A DNA stretch of 64,000 nt, taken from NCBI RefSeq assembly GCF_013087515.1, contig NZ_JABFCN010000014.1, forward strand, positions 35,663 through 99,662, given 5' to 3'. The position numbers and the translations under genes were made by a program. Source of the DNA: Rhizobium sophorae (GTDB taxonomy: Bacteria > Pseudomonadota > Alphaproteobacteria > Rhizobiales > Rhizobiaceae). How positions within the stretch are numbered: the first letter of the stretch is position 1; every line of letters begins with the position of its first letter. Below are positions 25,130-34,963 of this stretch, piece after piece. The notes under the pieces are model-generated. The model saw only the letters and a program-made list of their open reading frames with translations, was not told the origin of the DNA and did not search any database.

Positions 25130-26188
25130 ATGAAACTCAGCCAGACCATACGGTTCTGTACTTCGGAGGATGGCACCCGTATTGCCGTCGCGTCTTGCGG
25201 GCAGGGCCAGGTGATCCTGCGGGCAGCGCACTGGCTCAGCCATGTCGATTACGATCTTGAAAGCCCGGTGTGGCGGCCATGGCTGCAGGCGCTGTCCGCC
25301 CACAACCGGTTTGTGCGCTACGATCCGCGCGGCTGCGGTCTGTCGGACCGGCATGTCTTTGACCTTTCGGTCGAAGCGTGGCACGCAGACCTTGCTGCCG
25401 TGGCAGCGTCGATCGAGGAGCCGCGTTTTGTCCTCCTCGGTCTTTCGCAGGGCGGCGCACTCGCTATCGCATACGCCCTCAAGTATCCCGAGCGAGTATC
25501 GCATCTCGTGCTCTTGAACGCCTACGGTCAGGGTGCCCGCGCCAGAGCCCGGACCGAGGCCGAGCGGCTGGAAGCCGAGACCCTTGTCAATTTCGTTCGC
25601 ATCGGCTGGGGACGCGATAATCCGGCGTTTTGCCGGTTCTTCACCAATCTCTTTATCCCCGACGGCACAGCTGAACAGCATCGCTGGTGGGGCGATCTCG
25701 AACGCCAAACGGCAACGCCCGACGTCGCCGCACAACTGCTTTGGCAGATGCAGGGGATCGATGTGCTGGACCTTGCGGCGATGCTGCGCGTCCCAACGTT
25801 GATCGCACACAGCCGCGGCGACATGCGCGTGCCGTTTGACCAGGGTTGCAAGCTTGCCGCCGCTATTCCAGGCGCGCGCTTCTTGCCGCTTGAGAGCAAG
25901 AATCATGTGCTCTTGCCGGACGAGCCTGCGTGGAACCTGTTTCAAGCCGAACTTGCCGCCTTTCTCGGACAGGATCGAGCCGTGCAGCCGCGCGCAGTTC
26001 GTGAGGCCGGTCTGACACCCGCCGAAGCCGCCCTTCTCGACCTCGTCGCGGAAGGGCTAGACAACCGCATGATTGCAGAACGGCTTGGCAAGAGTGCAAA
26101 GACGGTGCGAAATCAGCTGTCGGTGATCTTCACCAAACTCGGCGTGCATAGCCGCTCGCAAGCGATCGTCGTCGCGCTCTCCCGATAG
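25130..26188 (+). CDS. Alpha/beta hydrolase fused to a LuxR-type DNA-binding domain
   Basis: A 352-residue two-domain protein. Residues about 1-275 form an alpha/beta hydrolase: oxyanion-side RYDPRGCGLSDRH (about 63-75), nucleophile elbow LLGLSQGGALA (Ser near 104), acid in HSRGDMRVPF (about 226-235) and His in SKNHVLLPDEP (about 254-264). Residues about 288-352 are a LuxR/GerE helix-turn-helix (LTPAEAALLDLVAEGLDNRM, IAERLGKSAKTVRNQL). The combination suggests a transcription factor whose sensor is a hydrolase fold, either binding or cleaving a small ester, lactone or hormone-like ligand. The catalytic triad appears intact, which leaves both roles open. Confidence 0.88.
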   Translation: MKLSQTIRFCTSEDGTRIAVASCGQGQVILRAAHWLSHVDYDLESPVWRPWLQALSAHNRFVRYDPRGCGLSDRHVFDLSVEAWHADLAAVAASIEEPRFVLLGLSQGGALAIAYALKYPERVSHLVLLNAYGQGARARARTEAERLEAETLVNFVRIGWGRDNPAFCRFFTNLFIPDGTAEQHRWWGDLERQTATPDVAAQLLWQMQGIDVLDLAAMLRVPTLIAHSRGDMRVPFDQGCKLAAAIPGARFLPLESKNHVLLPDEPAWNLFQAELAAFLGQDRAVQPRAVREAGLTPAEAALLDLVAEGLDNRMIAERLGKSAKTVRNQLSVIFTKLGVHSRSQAIVVALSR

Positions 26189-26365
26189 TCCCGCTTCCAC
26201 AGGTAGATAGACACCTCCTCCGGTGCCGATGGGACATGTGTCCCCTCCAAGGAGCGGATTTCTTCGCAGACGTGGGACAACCGCCTCATGCCCGCCGAGG
26301 CGGCAAGCTTCATCCTTGGCGTCACGGATGGCAAGACGCCGTCCGAAGACCGGGAGGAATTCGAG

Positions 26366-27415
26366 ATGACGGAAATCAACGAAACAACGCTCAATGAACT
26401 GGTGGGCCGCGTCCTTGGCGACCTTGGCGGAGCGGTCAGCGTGCCGCTGGTACGGATCGGAGATGCTCTCGGGCTTTACAGGACGCTTAAGGAGGTCGGG
26501 CCGGTGAAGGCCGACGAACTTGCCGATGCCTCGGGATGCGCACCTCGCTATGTGCGCGAGTGGCTGGCGGCACAGGCAGCCTCGGGTTATGTGCACCATG
26601 AGCGAGGATTGTTCTCGCTGACGCCCGAGCAGGCCTACGTGTTTGCCGAGCCGGACAGCCCGGTCAATCTGATCGGCGCGTTCGATACCGCTGCTGCGAT
26701 GGTCGAGAACCAGCCGAAGGTGCAGTCCGCGTTTAAAACCGGCCGAGGCGTTGCCTGGGGTGATCAGGCTGGCTGCATGTTCTGCGCTGTCGCGCGACTA
26801 TTCCGCCCAGGTTATGTCAATGCCCTTGTGCAGGACTGGCTGCCGGCGCTCGACGGTGTCACCGATAGGTTGAAAACGGGTGCGAAGGTGGCGGACGTCG
26901 GATGTGGGCACGGGTTATCGACGATCCTCATGGCGCAGGCGTTTCCCAATTCCCGGTTTGTCGGCTACGACTTCCATCCAGGCTCGATCGCCGCTGCGGC
27001 CGCGCACGCCCAAGCACACGGATTGACGAACCTGCACTTCGAGGTCGGCCGGGCGCAGGACTTCGACGGCCGAGATTTCGATTTGATCACCTGCTTCGAC
27101 TGCTTGCACGACATGGGCGACCCGGAAGCCGCTGCGGCTCATATCCGAAAGGCGTTAAAAGAGGGCGGCGTCTGGATGGTGGTAGAACCAATGGCCGGAG
27201 ATACGCTGGAGGAGAATATCAATCCGGTTGGACGGCTCTACTACTCAGCCTCGACGATGATCTGCGTTCCGACCTCACTTGCGCAGGAGACAGGGCTGGC
27301 ACTCGGTGCGCAAGCGGGAGAGCGACGATTGACCGAGGTGATCCGCTCAGGCGGTTTCACTCATATCCGGCGTGCCGCCCAGACGCCCCTCAACATGATT
27401 CTTGAGGCCACCTGA
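26366..27415 (+). CDS. Class I SAM-dependent methyltransferase with N-terminal winged helix
   Basis: A 349-residue protein. The N-terminal ~90 residues form a dimerisation/winged-helix domain (RVLGDLGGAVSVPLVRIGDALGLYRTL, here summarised by GDALGLYRTLKEVGPVKADE) as in Rv2258c-like and O-methyltransferase-like enzymes. The SAM motif is KVADVGCGHGLSTILMA (about 173-189), and DLITCFDCLHDMGDPEAA (about 235-252) is the post-II motif. Start ATG 26366 has GGGAGGAA upstream. Substrate unknown. It follows the hydrolase-LuxR gene on the same strand after 177 bp. Confidence 0.88.
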   Translation: MTEINETTLNELVGRVLGDLGGAVSVPLVRIGDALGLYRTLKEVGPVKADELADASGCAPRYVREWLAAQAASGYVHHERGLFSLTPEQAYVFAEPDSPVNLIGAFDTAAAMVENQPKVQSAFKTGRGVAWGDQAGCMFCAVARLFRPGYVNALVQDWLPALDGVTDRLKTGAKVADVGCGHGLSTILMAQAFPNSRFVGYDFHPGSIAAAAAHAQAHGLTNLHFEVGRAQDFDGRDFDLITCFDCLHDMGDPEAAAAHIRKALKEGGVWMVVEPMAGDTLEENINPVGRLYYSASTMICVPTSLAQETGLALGAQAGERRLTEVIRSGGFTHIRRAAQTPLNMILEAT

Positions 27416-27661
27416 CAGGTCGCGCCCCCCGTTGGAAATGCCGCGCCGCATTCCCGGCCTCGTCAGGAAAGTCAACGAGTGCGGCGACTGGCTTGCAGGA
27501 GCACGCCAGCCGCGTCATCCTCAGCGGCGGTAAAGTATCTGAACGGATACGACTTCATGAACGAGCCTTCGAGGAGCCTGATGACGGTGGATGCGCTTGC
27601 TCCAGGTTAAGCGCACAGCCGAAGGCTTTGCTCTTGGCGGGCTGTGTGGTAGGAGCGGGCC

Positions 27662-27958
27662 ATGACATCATTGATCGATTTCGATTGCCAAGGCTGCGGA
27701 GCCTGCTGCTCCTTTTCGCCGACCTGGCCCAGATTTTCCACCGAAACAGACGCTACCCTCGATTTGCTGCCGGCGCATTTCGTAGCCGCGAACCAGCAAG
27801 GGATGCGTTGCGACGGTGCGCGCTGCTCCGCACTGGTCGGTCGCGTCGGTTCAGAGACATGCTGTCAAGTATACGATCTTCGGCCTGACGTCTGCCGCGC
27901 CTGCGTTCCAGGGGATGACGCTTGCTTGACCGCGCGCGCGTTCTTCGGGCTTGGTTAG
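27662..27958 (+). CDS. YkgJ-family cysteine-cluster protein
   Basis: A 98-residue protein with the CxxCxxCC-type cluster FDCQGCGACCSF (about 7-18), RCSALVGRVGSE (about 54-65) and CCQVYDLRPDVCRAC (about 67-81), matching the zinc/iron-chelating YkgJ family. ATG has TAGGAGCGGGCC before it. Function of the family is unknown; it probably binds an iron or zinc ion. The preceding 246 bp (27416-27661) hold nothing I can name. Confidence 0.85.
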   Translation: MTSLIDFDCQGCGACCSFSPTWPRFSTETDATLDLLPAHFVAANQQGMRCDGARCSALVGRVGSETCCQVYDLRPDVCRACVPGDDACLTARAFFGLG

Positions 27959-28109
27959 CCAGGTTGCCGCCCGGTCACATCGATGCGGAACTGCCAATCA
28001 ACTGAGGCGGGGTACCGTCCGGCTCCTCTCTTCGCCTGTCGACTTTCTTGCAGCAATTGTCATCCGCCAGCCCAGTCGAGGTAAGCCCGGTGGAGCCATC
28101 CGATGTGGA

Positions 28110-28241
28110 CTATCTGCCCAATAGCGCGACAAGCGATATCGGCATTTCGACCGCAAAAAAATCCATTGCCGCACCGATAATCATCACCCACACGACTATC
28201 AGGAAAATGAGCGCTGCAATCCTGATTTCTACAGGCTGCAT
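28110..28241 (-). CDS. Possible small single-span membrane protein (43 aa)
   Basis: A short frame in the 347-bp gap between the YkgJ-like gene and fcl. The product begins MQPVEIRIAALIFLIVVWVM and has one clear hydrophobic span (about residues 8-26), two acidic residues after it, and ends VALLGR. A weak GGGACGG lies upstream. An opposing open frame, 28048-28329, is less protein-like. The hydrophobic composition speaks for a real small protein; the weak ribosome site speaks against it. Confidence 0.4.
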   Translation of the reverse strand: MQPVEIRIAALIFLIVVWVMIIGAAMDFFAVEMPISLVALLGR

Positions 28242-28306
28242 TATTTGCGCCGTCCCAGCATATGCGTCCCCCCGAGACAAAACCCTGTTATCCCTCGTGC
28301 AATTCC

Positions 28307-29377
28307 CTATGGCGAAGGATGATTCGTAACGGTCGAGAGCGTGGCCGCGTGCGGCGCCGAACTCTTCGCTTTCTCGAAACTGATGTCGCTTTGACCGATC
28401 AAGTCGCTGGACACAGCTCTGTCGCTGCGTTCGAGATGATGGCCATCAAGGAAGGAGCGGTAGGCATCTGCGATGCCCTCCTTCAAACCTATCTTAGGAG
28501 ACCAGCCGAGAGTGCGAAGCTTGTCGACGCTCAGGAGTTTACGTGGCGTGCCATCTGGCTTGGTGAGGTCGCGCGTGATCTTGCCTTCGAAGCCAACGAT
28601 CTTCGAGACGAGGTATGCCAATTCGAGGATGGTAATGTCTTCGCCACAACCTACGTTCACATGACCTTCGGCGGAATAGGTCCTCATGAGATGGAGGCAG
28701 GCGTCGGCGCAATCGTCAACATGCAGAAATTCGCGCCGCGGCGTGCCAGTACCCCAGATGCATATCTCTTGTTGCCGGTTGACCTTGGCCTCATGTGTCT
28801 TGCGTATGAGCGCCGGCATGACATGGCTTGACCCGAGGTCAAAATTGTCACCTGGACCATAAAGATTGGTAGGCATGGCCGAGATGAAATCTCTACCGTG
28901 CTGTTTGCGATAGGCTTGGCATAGCTTTAATCCGGCAATTTTGGCGATCGCATACCATTCATTCGTGGGCTCAAGCGATCCAGCCAGAAGTGAGTCCTCA
29001 ACGATCGGCTGATCGGCGAATTTCGGATAGATGCAGGACGAGCCCAGAAACATCAGTTTTTCGACTTGAGCTCTATGGGCTGCGTGGATGACGTTCGCCT
29101 GGAGAATCAAGTTGTCGTAAAGGAAGTCGGCCGGATAGGTCGCGTTCGCGAGAATACCGCCGACCCTCGCAGCAGCCAGGAAGACAGCGTCGGGACGATA
29201 CTTACTCATCCATGCCTCTACCTGGTCCTGCCGTCTGAGATCGACCTCGGCGCGGGTGGCCGTCAAAATCTCGCAACCCTCGGAAGCGAGACGCCGCACG
29301 ATCGCAGAACCCACCATGCCGCGGTGGCCCGCGACATAGACCCTTTTTCCGGCAAGGCTGTAGATCACCTCAGGCAT
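28307..29377 (-). CDS. fcl: GDP-L-fucose synthase
   Basis: A 356-residue short-chain dehydrogenase of the GDP-4-keto-6-deoxy-mannose epimerase/reductase type. Rossmann motif [14 protein letters not shown] (about 16-29), active-site SSCIYPK (about 112-118) and [17 protein letters not shown] (about 141-157) with YxxxK, and [11 protein letters not shown] (about 184-194) are conserved. It makes GDP-L-fucose from the product of Gmd, using NADPH. The ATG at 29377 overlaps the gmd stop by 8 bp. The C-terminal ~35 residues after FLDGHH are longer than in the family and look unstructured. Confidence 0.94.
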   Translation of the reverse strand: MPEVIYSLAGKRVYVAGHRGMVGSAIVRRLASEGCEILTATRAEVDLRRQDQVEAWMSKYRPDAVFLAAARVGGILANATYPADFLYDNLILQANVIHAAHRAQVEKLMFLGSSCIYPKFADQPIVEDSLLAGSLEPTNEWYAIAKIAGLKLCQAYRKQHGRDFISAMPTNLYGPGDNFDLGSSHVMPALIRKTHEAKVNRQQEICIWGTGTPRREFLHVDDCADACLHLMRTYSAEGHVNVGCGEDITILELAYLVSKIVGFEGKITRDLTKPDGTPRKLLSVDKLRTLGWSPKIGLKEGIADAYRSFLDGHHLERSDRAVSSDLIGQSDISFEKAKSSAPHAATLSTVTNHPSP

Positions 29378-30461
29378 AGGCAAAACCTTTGGTGACACCG
29401 ACCGACGGAACATTTCGTGCCATGACTTTCAAATCCTCGCGAACCATCTCCGCAACCAGCTGATCAAGACTGGTCTCATGTTTCCAGCCAAGCTTGGTAT
29501 GCGCCTTCGTCGGATCGCCGATCAGAAGATCAACTTCAGTCGGACGGAAGTAGGCCGGATCGATCTCCACCACACACTGACCGGATGTCTTATCGTATCC
29601 CTTTTCCTCAACCCCATTCCCACGCCAATCAATCGGCATGCCCACCTTGGCAAAGGCCCTGTCGACAAAGGAACGAACCGAGTGCGTTTCGCCGGTCGCA
29701 AGGACATAGTCCTCCGGTTCATCCTGTTGCAGCATGAGCCACATGCCGCGGACATATTCTTTTGCATGACCCCAGTCGCGCTTGGCATCCAGATTGCCGA
29801 GATAAAGCCGGTCCTGTAGGCCAAGATGGATCGCAGCCGCCGCCCGGGTGATCTTGCGCGTCACGAATGTTTCGCCGCGGATAGGGCTCTCATGATTGAA
29901 CAAAATGCCGTTCGAGGCGTGCATGCCATATGCCTCGCGATAATTGACCACGATCCAATAGGCATAGAGCTTGGCAGCCGCGTAGGGTGAGCGGGGATAG
30001 AAAGGCGTCGTTTCACTCTGTGGGACTTCCTGAACTTTGCCGTAGAGCTCGGAGGTCGATGCCTGATAGAAGCGGGTCTTCCTGGTCAGCCCCAGGAGGC
30101 GAATTGCTTCAAGTAGCCGAAGCGTGCCGGTTCCATCGGCGTTAGCTGTATATTCCGGCGTCTCGAAAGAGACTTGAACGTGGCTCTGTGCGGCGAGATT
30201 ATAGATCTCGTCCGGCTGCGTTTCCTGAACGACACGGATGAGGTTCGTTGAATCGGTCATGTCCCCGAAATGCAAGATAAAGCGAGGATTTTCGATATGG
30301 GGATCCTCGTATAGATGCTCGATGCGGCTGGTGTTGAAGGATGATGAACGTCGCTTTAGGCCGTGAACAATATAGCCCTTCTCTAGGAGCAATTCGGCCA
30401 AATACGCACCGTCCTGACCTGTTATGCCTGTAATCAGCGCGACTTTATTGCCATTTGTCAC
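29370..30461 (-). CDS. gmd: GDP-mannose 4,6-dehydratase
   Basis: A 363-residue extended [22 protein letters not shown] (about 12-30), TSELYGK (about 131-137), [12 protein letters not shown] (catalytic YxxxK, about 155-166), and [15 protein letters not shown] (about 185-199) are diagnostic for GMD. It converts GDP-D-mannose to GDP-4-keto-6-deoxy-D-mannose in the cytosol. Together with fcl it supplies L-fucose for the surface polysaccharide. It lies 55 bp after the BY-kinase gene in the minus operon. Confidence 0.96.
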   Translation of the reverse strand: MTNGNKVALITGITGQDGAYLAELLLEKGYIVHGLKRRSSSFNTSRIEHLYEDPHIENPRFILHFGDMTDSTNLIRVVQETQPDEIYNLAAQSHVQVSFETPEYTANADGTGTLRLLEAIRLLGLTRKTRFYQASTSELYGKVQEVPQSETTPFYPRSPYAAAKLYAYWIVVNYREAYGMHASNGILFNHESPIRGETFVTRKITRAAAAIHLGLQDRLYLGNLDAKRDWGHAKEYVRGMWLMLQQDEPEDYVLATGETHSVRSFVDRAFAKVGMPIDWRGNGVEEKGYDKTSGQCVVEIDPAYFRPTEVDLLIGDPTKAHTKLGWKHETSLDQLVAEMVREDLKVMARNVPSVGVTKGFAYA

Positions 30462-30516
30462 TGCGGTCTCCCCAATATTTCTCGGCGGAATCAGTCAGTA
30501 CGAGCTCTGTTCGAAT

Positions 30517-32727
30517 TCATGTTTGAAAGTCATGGTATTTCATCAGCGATCTCGAGAATAATTCTGAGTCACTGAAGTTGTAATTGGCGTGCTTTTTCGG
30601 ATTGACATTATTTATAGTAACGCACAGTTCGGAATTCTGTGAACTTTTCAGCTGTTGCAAGCAGAATTCCAGGGCGCGACGGCTCGTTCTTCCCCATTTT
30701 GCGACCACCAGCGTTCGTTCTGCCACCGCTGCCAGATGCATCGTATCGAGCGAAGCGAGCACAGGCGCGCTGTCGAAGATAACGATTTGGCCTCTTGCGC
30801 GGGCCATCTCGATGATGTCAGCCGCATCACTCGAATGAGCGTGCCGATGGAGACTGGGATTGCCGGCCGGAATGAAGTCGATACCGCTTGGATGGTGATG
30901 GATGATGTCCTTTAATCCGGCCAGTCCACTCAGGAATTCATTCAACCCCTGCTTAAGCTCCGATTTGAAAAGCGAGTCCAGATTTCCGCGTCGAAGGTCG
31001 CCATCAACAAGCAGCACGGGACTTCCGTTTGCGGCGAGTTCGATTGCCAACGATCTGGCGACAAGCGACTTGCCTTCGCCGCTGTGAGCCGACGTTACAA
31101 GGATGCTGTTGGGCAACTTTCCGCCATTGGATTGTTTTAGGGAAATCAAGACGTTGCGAATTGCTTCGTCAAACATCCCGTCTTGCATGCGCCCGAAGAG
31201 TGTCGACGGATTTCCCCTGTCTTTCCTTTTCAAACGCGGAATGAATCCGGCGGGTATGATCCGCGACATTCCAGCCACCTGGTCGAAGCTACGGACCGTC
31301 TTGTCCAGCATCTCGACCACAAAGGCGGCGGTTACCGCAATCGAAATCGATGCCAGTAGGGCGCCGGCCAGATAGAAAAGCCGTCCCCGTCCCTGCGGCG
31401 CAAGGGGCACCGCGGCCGGTGACAAAACCTCCAATTCCGCCCCCGGCAGCATGGCTTGCCCAGCCAAGCCCCGGCGCTGCTCCTCAAGTTTTTCGAGTGC
31501 CGTTTGCTCTTTGTCAGCCATGCGCTGGAGTCGCACCAACTCGGTTTGCGCCAGGGCGGAGCGAGAACGTTTCTCGTGAGCGGCCGCCAATGCCGATCGG
31601 ACGGCGTCGTCCTCCTGATCAAGTGTCGCAAGCTTGGCGCGTATTGATTGGAGATATCGATCGACCGCAAGGCTGAGATCGGTGCGGGATTTAAGGATCC
31701 TCGCGCGGAAATCGACCACTGCTTCGGCAGTGTTGCCATATGTTTCAAGAAGGCGTTCGAGATCTTGCTCCTGCACACGAAGCTCGCGTTGCATTGCGCC
31801 AATGCTGTCGGGAATGGCTATGTTCTGCAGGGCAAGCGAGGCGTCGTCGCCCGCTTCCAGTGCAGATATCGTTGCTCTCGCTTCAGCGCGACTTTGTTCG
31901 ATTTTTGTTCGCCGCTCGCCCAACTCCATTATCGACTTGACCGGTTCAACCTGAGCGTCGTCATTGGAGACTAGGTCCATAGTTTCCTGATACTCGTCCG
32001 CGGCGTCGCGTGCTGCTTTGGCGCGATTTTGCTGTTCGGCGATTCGCTGCAGAATCCATTTTTCTGCTGCGTCCAGGCGGCCACGGAGACTGTCCTTGCG
32101 CTCTTCTAGGTAGATGCTGATGAGCCGGTTCGGGACCGAGGCTGCCAGTTCGGGGTCACTGGCATCGAAGCCGATCTGAATAACGTCACCCTGGCCATCG
32201 CGCCACACACGCAGTGCCTTGTAGTACTCCGGGATTATGGGCTCGATGCTGTTTCGTACCGACGAGGACGGTTTTTCTCTGTCGACTAAACCGCGCAATA
32301 TTGCTCGGATCTCGTCGATAAGCGAGGTTTTCTGCAGCGCCGGATTGAATTCAGGCCACTCATCGAGCCGCAGGTCGCGAATTACCCGCTCTGCGATGCT
32401 TCTGGAAAGAAGCCGCTCGGTCTCCGATGTGACGTTCAGCGGATCGTTGCGGCCGGAATCTTCCGTACCGAGCGTGGTCGCCAGAGGGGTGTGGATAATC
32501 AGCCGGGATTCGGCATGAAAGGTCGGCTTCAATCCCGAAATCGCGGCTGCGGCAGCCGCCATAAGTAACGCGACGATCGCCACTATCATGACCGTCCTTC
32601 GCCGGATAAGGCGCAAGCCTGATGTCAGATCAAAGTCGTCCGATCTGGTCTCTACCTGAAACCGGGGATCGTAACGCATCGACGAGAGCGAGCTGTTGCG
32701 GTCTGGCGGGACAGTTGAAATTGTCAT
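30517..32727 (-). CDS. Wzc-like BY-kinase / polysaccharide chain-length regulator
   Basis: A 736-residue inner-membrane protein. Wzz-type domain with membrane segments at about 46-66 and 455-475 and a long periplasmic coiled-coil segment (about 210-430) between them; then the cytoplasmic BY-kinase: Walker A ILVTSAHSGEGKSLVARSLA (about 547-566), Walker A' VLLVDGDLRRGNLDSLF (about 576-592) and Walker B GQIVIFDSAPVLASLD (about 644-659). It would regulate chain length and export. The C-terminal tail (about 710-736) has only two or three tyrosines (YNF, YHD), not the tyrosine-rich cluster of classical Wzc. Its ATG overlaps the stop of the glycosyltransferase gene before it (ATGA). No partner tyrosine phosphatase gene is in the window. 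Confidence 0.92.
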   Translation of the reverse strand: MTISTVPPDRNSSLSSMRYDPRFQVETRSDDFDLTSGLRLIRRRTVMIVAIVALLMAAAAAAISGLKPTFHAESRLIIHTPLATTLGTEDSGRNDPLNVTSETERLLSRSIAERVIRDLRLDEWPEFNPALQKTSLIDEIRAILRGLVDREKPSSSVRNSIEPIIPEYYKALRVWRDGQGDVIQIGFDASDPELAASVPNRLISIYLEERKDSLRGRLDAAEKWILQRIAEQQNRAKAARDAADEYQETMDLVSNDDAQVEPVKSIMELGERRTKIEQSRAEARATISALEAGDDASLALQNIAIPDSIGAMQRELRVQEQDLERLLETYGNTAEAVVDFRARILKSRTDLSLAVDRYLQSIRAKLATLDQEDDAVRSALAAAHEKRSRSALAQTELVRLQRMADKEQTALEKLEEQRRGLAGQAMLPGAELEVLSPAAVPLAPQGRGRLFYLAGALLASISIAVTAAFVVEMLDKTVRSFDQVAGMSRIIPAGFIPRLKRKDRGNPSTLFGRMQDGMFDEAIRNVLISLKQSNGGKLPNSILVTSAHSGEGKSLVARSLAIELAANGSPVLLVDGDLRRGNLDSLFKSELKQGLNEFLSGLAGLKDIIHHHPSGIDFIPAGNPSLHRHAHSSDAADIIEMARARGQIVIFDSAPVLASLDTMHLAAVAERTLVVAKWGRTSRRALEFCLQQLKSSQNSELCVTINNVNPKKHANYNFSDSELFSRSLMKYHDFQT

Positions 32728-33869
32728 CGTTCATCAACCATTGTTTGAGGTTGCGCGGAGACGGCTTCGTAGAGTTCTTCCAGCGATCGCATGTAAGCCT
32801 TCATACTGAAATGGGCGAGATAATGAGCGCGGCCCTTGGCCGAGAGATGGTTGCGGATTCCCGGATCGGTGACCAGTTTCGCCAGCGCCGCAGCCAGCGC
32901 ATCCTTGTCTCCGACAGGTACGAAGACGCCGGTTTCACCGTCGGAAATGACTTCGCCATGGGCTCCGACGCGCGTAGTGACGACCGCAAGCCCGTGGGCA
33001 AGCCCTTCGACGACAGCCATTGCCAGGCCCTCGGCATGCGAAGGCAAGACCAGGATATCTGCCCGCGCACACAAGGCTTGCGCCTCGTCGGCGCCAAGCC
33101 AGCCCGGCATTTTCACCAGATCTGAAAGTCCCATGGCGGCAGCCTGGCGTCGGTAGTCTTCTACAGGCCCGTCGCCTGCCAGCACGGCTCGCCACCGGAG
33201 CTCTTTCATGATCGGATGACTTAAGGCAAGCAGGAGCTCCTGAACGCCTTTGCGTTCGCTCAGCCGACCGAGAAATACGATCAACGGCATCTCGCCGACA
33301 TGTACAGTGCGTGCCCCGGGGTCGGGAACACAATTGCGGATGACGGCTATGCGGCGCTCGTCCACGCCCAAAAGCGTCTTTAGCGTCATGCGGTCGCGCT
33401 GGCCCAGTGCCACGACCTGGTCGGCATGTTGAAACATCCGGCGTATGAGCATTTGCTGGCGTGGCGAGCGTGCAGCAAAGTCGCTCGCGTAGTCGTAGTC
33501 GTGCAGGTGCAAAATGTGAGAGCACCCGAGGAGACGGGCAGCCTCGGTCAGGATCAGTTTTCTTGTGGTACTGCCGCGACCAGCGACATGAATATGGTGA
33601 ATGCGTGCCGGAGCCATTATCCGGTCCTTCGCCATCATCAAGACGGCGCCGAGCAAGCGCACAGGCGACGTCGCCACGGACCATCGAGGTCCTCTGGTGT
33701 CGGTGACCAGGTGTGTTTCGCCGGCCGCCTTAGCCGTGTTCGATATATAGCCGACCAGCCTGCCAATTCCGCCACCGTTTTCGCAGCCGCCCGGGACGTA
33801 GTGGCGGACGGTTGCTGCTGCGTTCCGTGTCGCTAGCCGATTCCCATCCGTGAGCGCATTCATTAGCAT
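32724..33869 (-). CDS. Glycosyltransferase, GT4 family
   Basis: A 381-residue GT-B glycosyltransferase. The C-terminal nucleotide-sugar domain shows PLIVFLGRLSERKGVQELL (about 197-215) and PSHAEGLAMAVVEGLAHGLAV (EX7E motif, with the core HAEGLAMAVVE about 275-285). The N-terminal glycine-rich stretch GGCENGGGIGRLVG is the usual acceptor-side loop. Transfers an unknown sugar during repeat-unit assembly on the cytoplasmic face. Overlaps the neighbouring genes at both ends (ATGA at 32724-32727; 7 bp with 33863). Confidence 0.9.
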   Translation of the reverse strand: MLMNALTDGNRLATRNAAATVRHYVPGGCENGGGIGRLVGYISNTAKAAGETHLVTDTRGPRWSVATSPVRLLGAVLMMAKDRIMAPARIHHIHVAGRGSTTRKLILTEAARLLGCSHILHLHDYDYASDFAARSPRQQMLIRRMFQHADQVVALGQRDRMTLKTLLGVDERRIAVIRNCVPDPGARTVHVGEMPLIVFLGRLSERKGVQELLLALSHPIMKELRWRAVLAGDGPVEDYRRQAAAMGLSDLVKMPGWLGADEAQALCARADILVLPSHAEGLAMAVVEGLAHGLAVVTTRVGAHGEVISDGETGVFVPVGDKDALAAALAKLVTDPGIRNHLSAKGRAHYLAHFSMKAYMRSLEELYEAVSAQPQTMVDER

Positions 33870-34963
33870 GTCCCGACTACCTCACGATAAACCGCCGCAG
33901 CCTGTGCTCCGACCCGTTCAGGCGAATTCGGACCTGTGGCCCATGCGAGCGCGCTGGTCCCGAAACTGCTTCTGAGCTCGTTATTTTCCGCCAATGTCCG
34001 GATGGCTCTCGCGAGCTGTTCCACGTCTCCCGGTGGAACCACCATTCCCAATCGGTTTGGCAAAACGGTGGCTCGCAATTCGCCGACGTCCGTCACGATA
34101 ACCGGTTTGCCAAATGCTGCGGCAAGATTGAGGACGCCGCTTTGAGAGGCTTCCGTATAGGGAAGGACAACGATATCGGCATCCAGAAAGAGCTGGGCGA
34201 CCTCCATATCCTCGATAAAGCGGTTGCGAATATCATAATGGCCGGCTTCCCCCATAAGTGGCTGGAAGATCCACGGATCATCGCCGCGGCCAGCCACCGT
34301 GATGCGTAGATTGGGTAGCAGGTCCTTGAGCATCGCCTCGGCACGGATCAGATGCTCCAATCCCTTGTAAGCAAAAATCCGCCCGAAAAGCAGGACGCGC
34401 AAAGTTCCATCTGCGCCGCGCCGCGCCATCTTGTACTGCCGAGCGAGGTCCGCGTAGCGATGAATGGCTGGATGCGACAGGACATGGACACAATCAGGCG
34501 ATTTTGAATACCGCTCGAGGACCATTTGTTTCAGCCCTTCGCCATGGACGACGACATGACCCGATTGCCGCACCATCAATTGGGGAGCCCAGGCTGGCAG
34601 CGTGCGGGTGTCGGAATCGCCGGGATGCACGTCCACGTCATGAACGGTGGTCACGAGCGGGATCGGGCGCCAAAACGGCGCGGCAAAGTTCAACCAGAGC
34701 GTCGAGTTGCTCAGAAGGTGAATGACGCTCGGCCGCTCCTGCCGGATAAGACGTGTGAGTTGGTGCAGGAACCAGGGGTTGGAAAGCGAGCGGTGCCTTG
34801 GCCAGTCCATGAGATGCAGATCGACAGCCGGATCGATCCATGAAGCAAGGTGTGCGTAGCGGCGGCGCGGAACCGCTAGGACGACGTGCGCATGTCGCGC
34901 AACGCCGCTAGCGAAGGAGATGGTGTAGTCTTCCAATTCGGAAACCAGCAGCAGTGCCTTCAT
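33863..34963 (-). CDS. Glycosyltransferase, GT4 family
   Basis: A 366-residue GT-B enzyme. LRVLLFGRIFAYKGLEHLIRA (core LLFGRIFAYKGLEHL, about 190-204), VAGRGDDPWIF (about 222-232) and PYTEASQSGVLNLAAAFGKPV (donor-binding, core YTEASQSGVLNLA about 274-286) are typical. It is coupled to the GT2 gene upstream (ATGA overlap 34960-34963) and to the GT4 gene downstream. Sugar specificity unknown. Confidence 0.9.
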   Translation of the reverse strand: MKALLLVSELEDYTISFASGVARHAHVVLAVPRRRYAHLASWIDPAVDLHLMDWPRHRSLSNPWFLHQLTRLIRQERPSVIHLLSNSTLWLNFAAPFWRPIPLVTTVHDVDVHPGDSDTRTLPAWAPQLMVRQSGHVVVHGEGLKQMVLERYSKSPDCVHVLSHPAIHRYADLARQYKMARRGADGTLRVLLFGRIFAYKGLEHLIRAEAMLKDLLPNLRITVAGRGDDPWIFQPLMGEAGHYDIRNRFIEDMEVAQLFLDADIVVLPYTEASQSGVLNLAAAFGKPVIVTDVGELRATVLPNRLGMVVPPGDVEQLARAIRTLAENNELRSSFGTSALAWATGPNSPERVGAQAAAVYREVVGTC

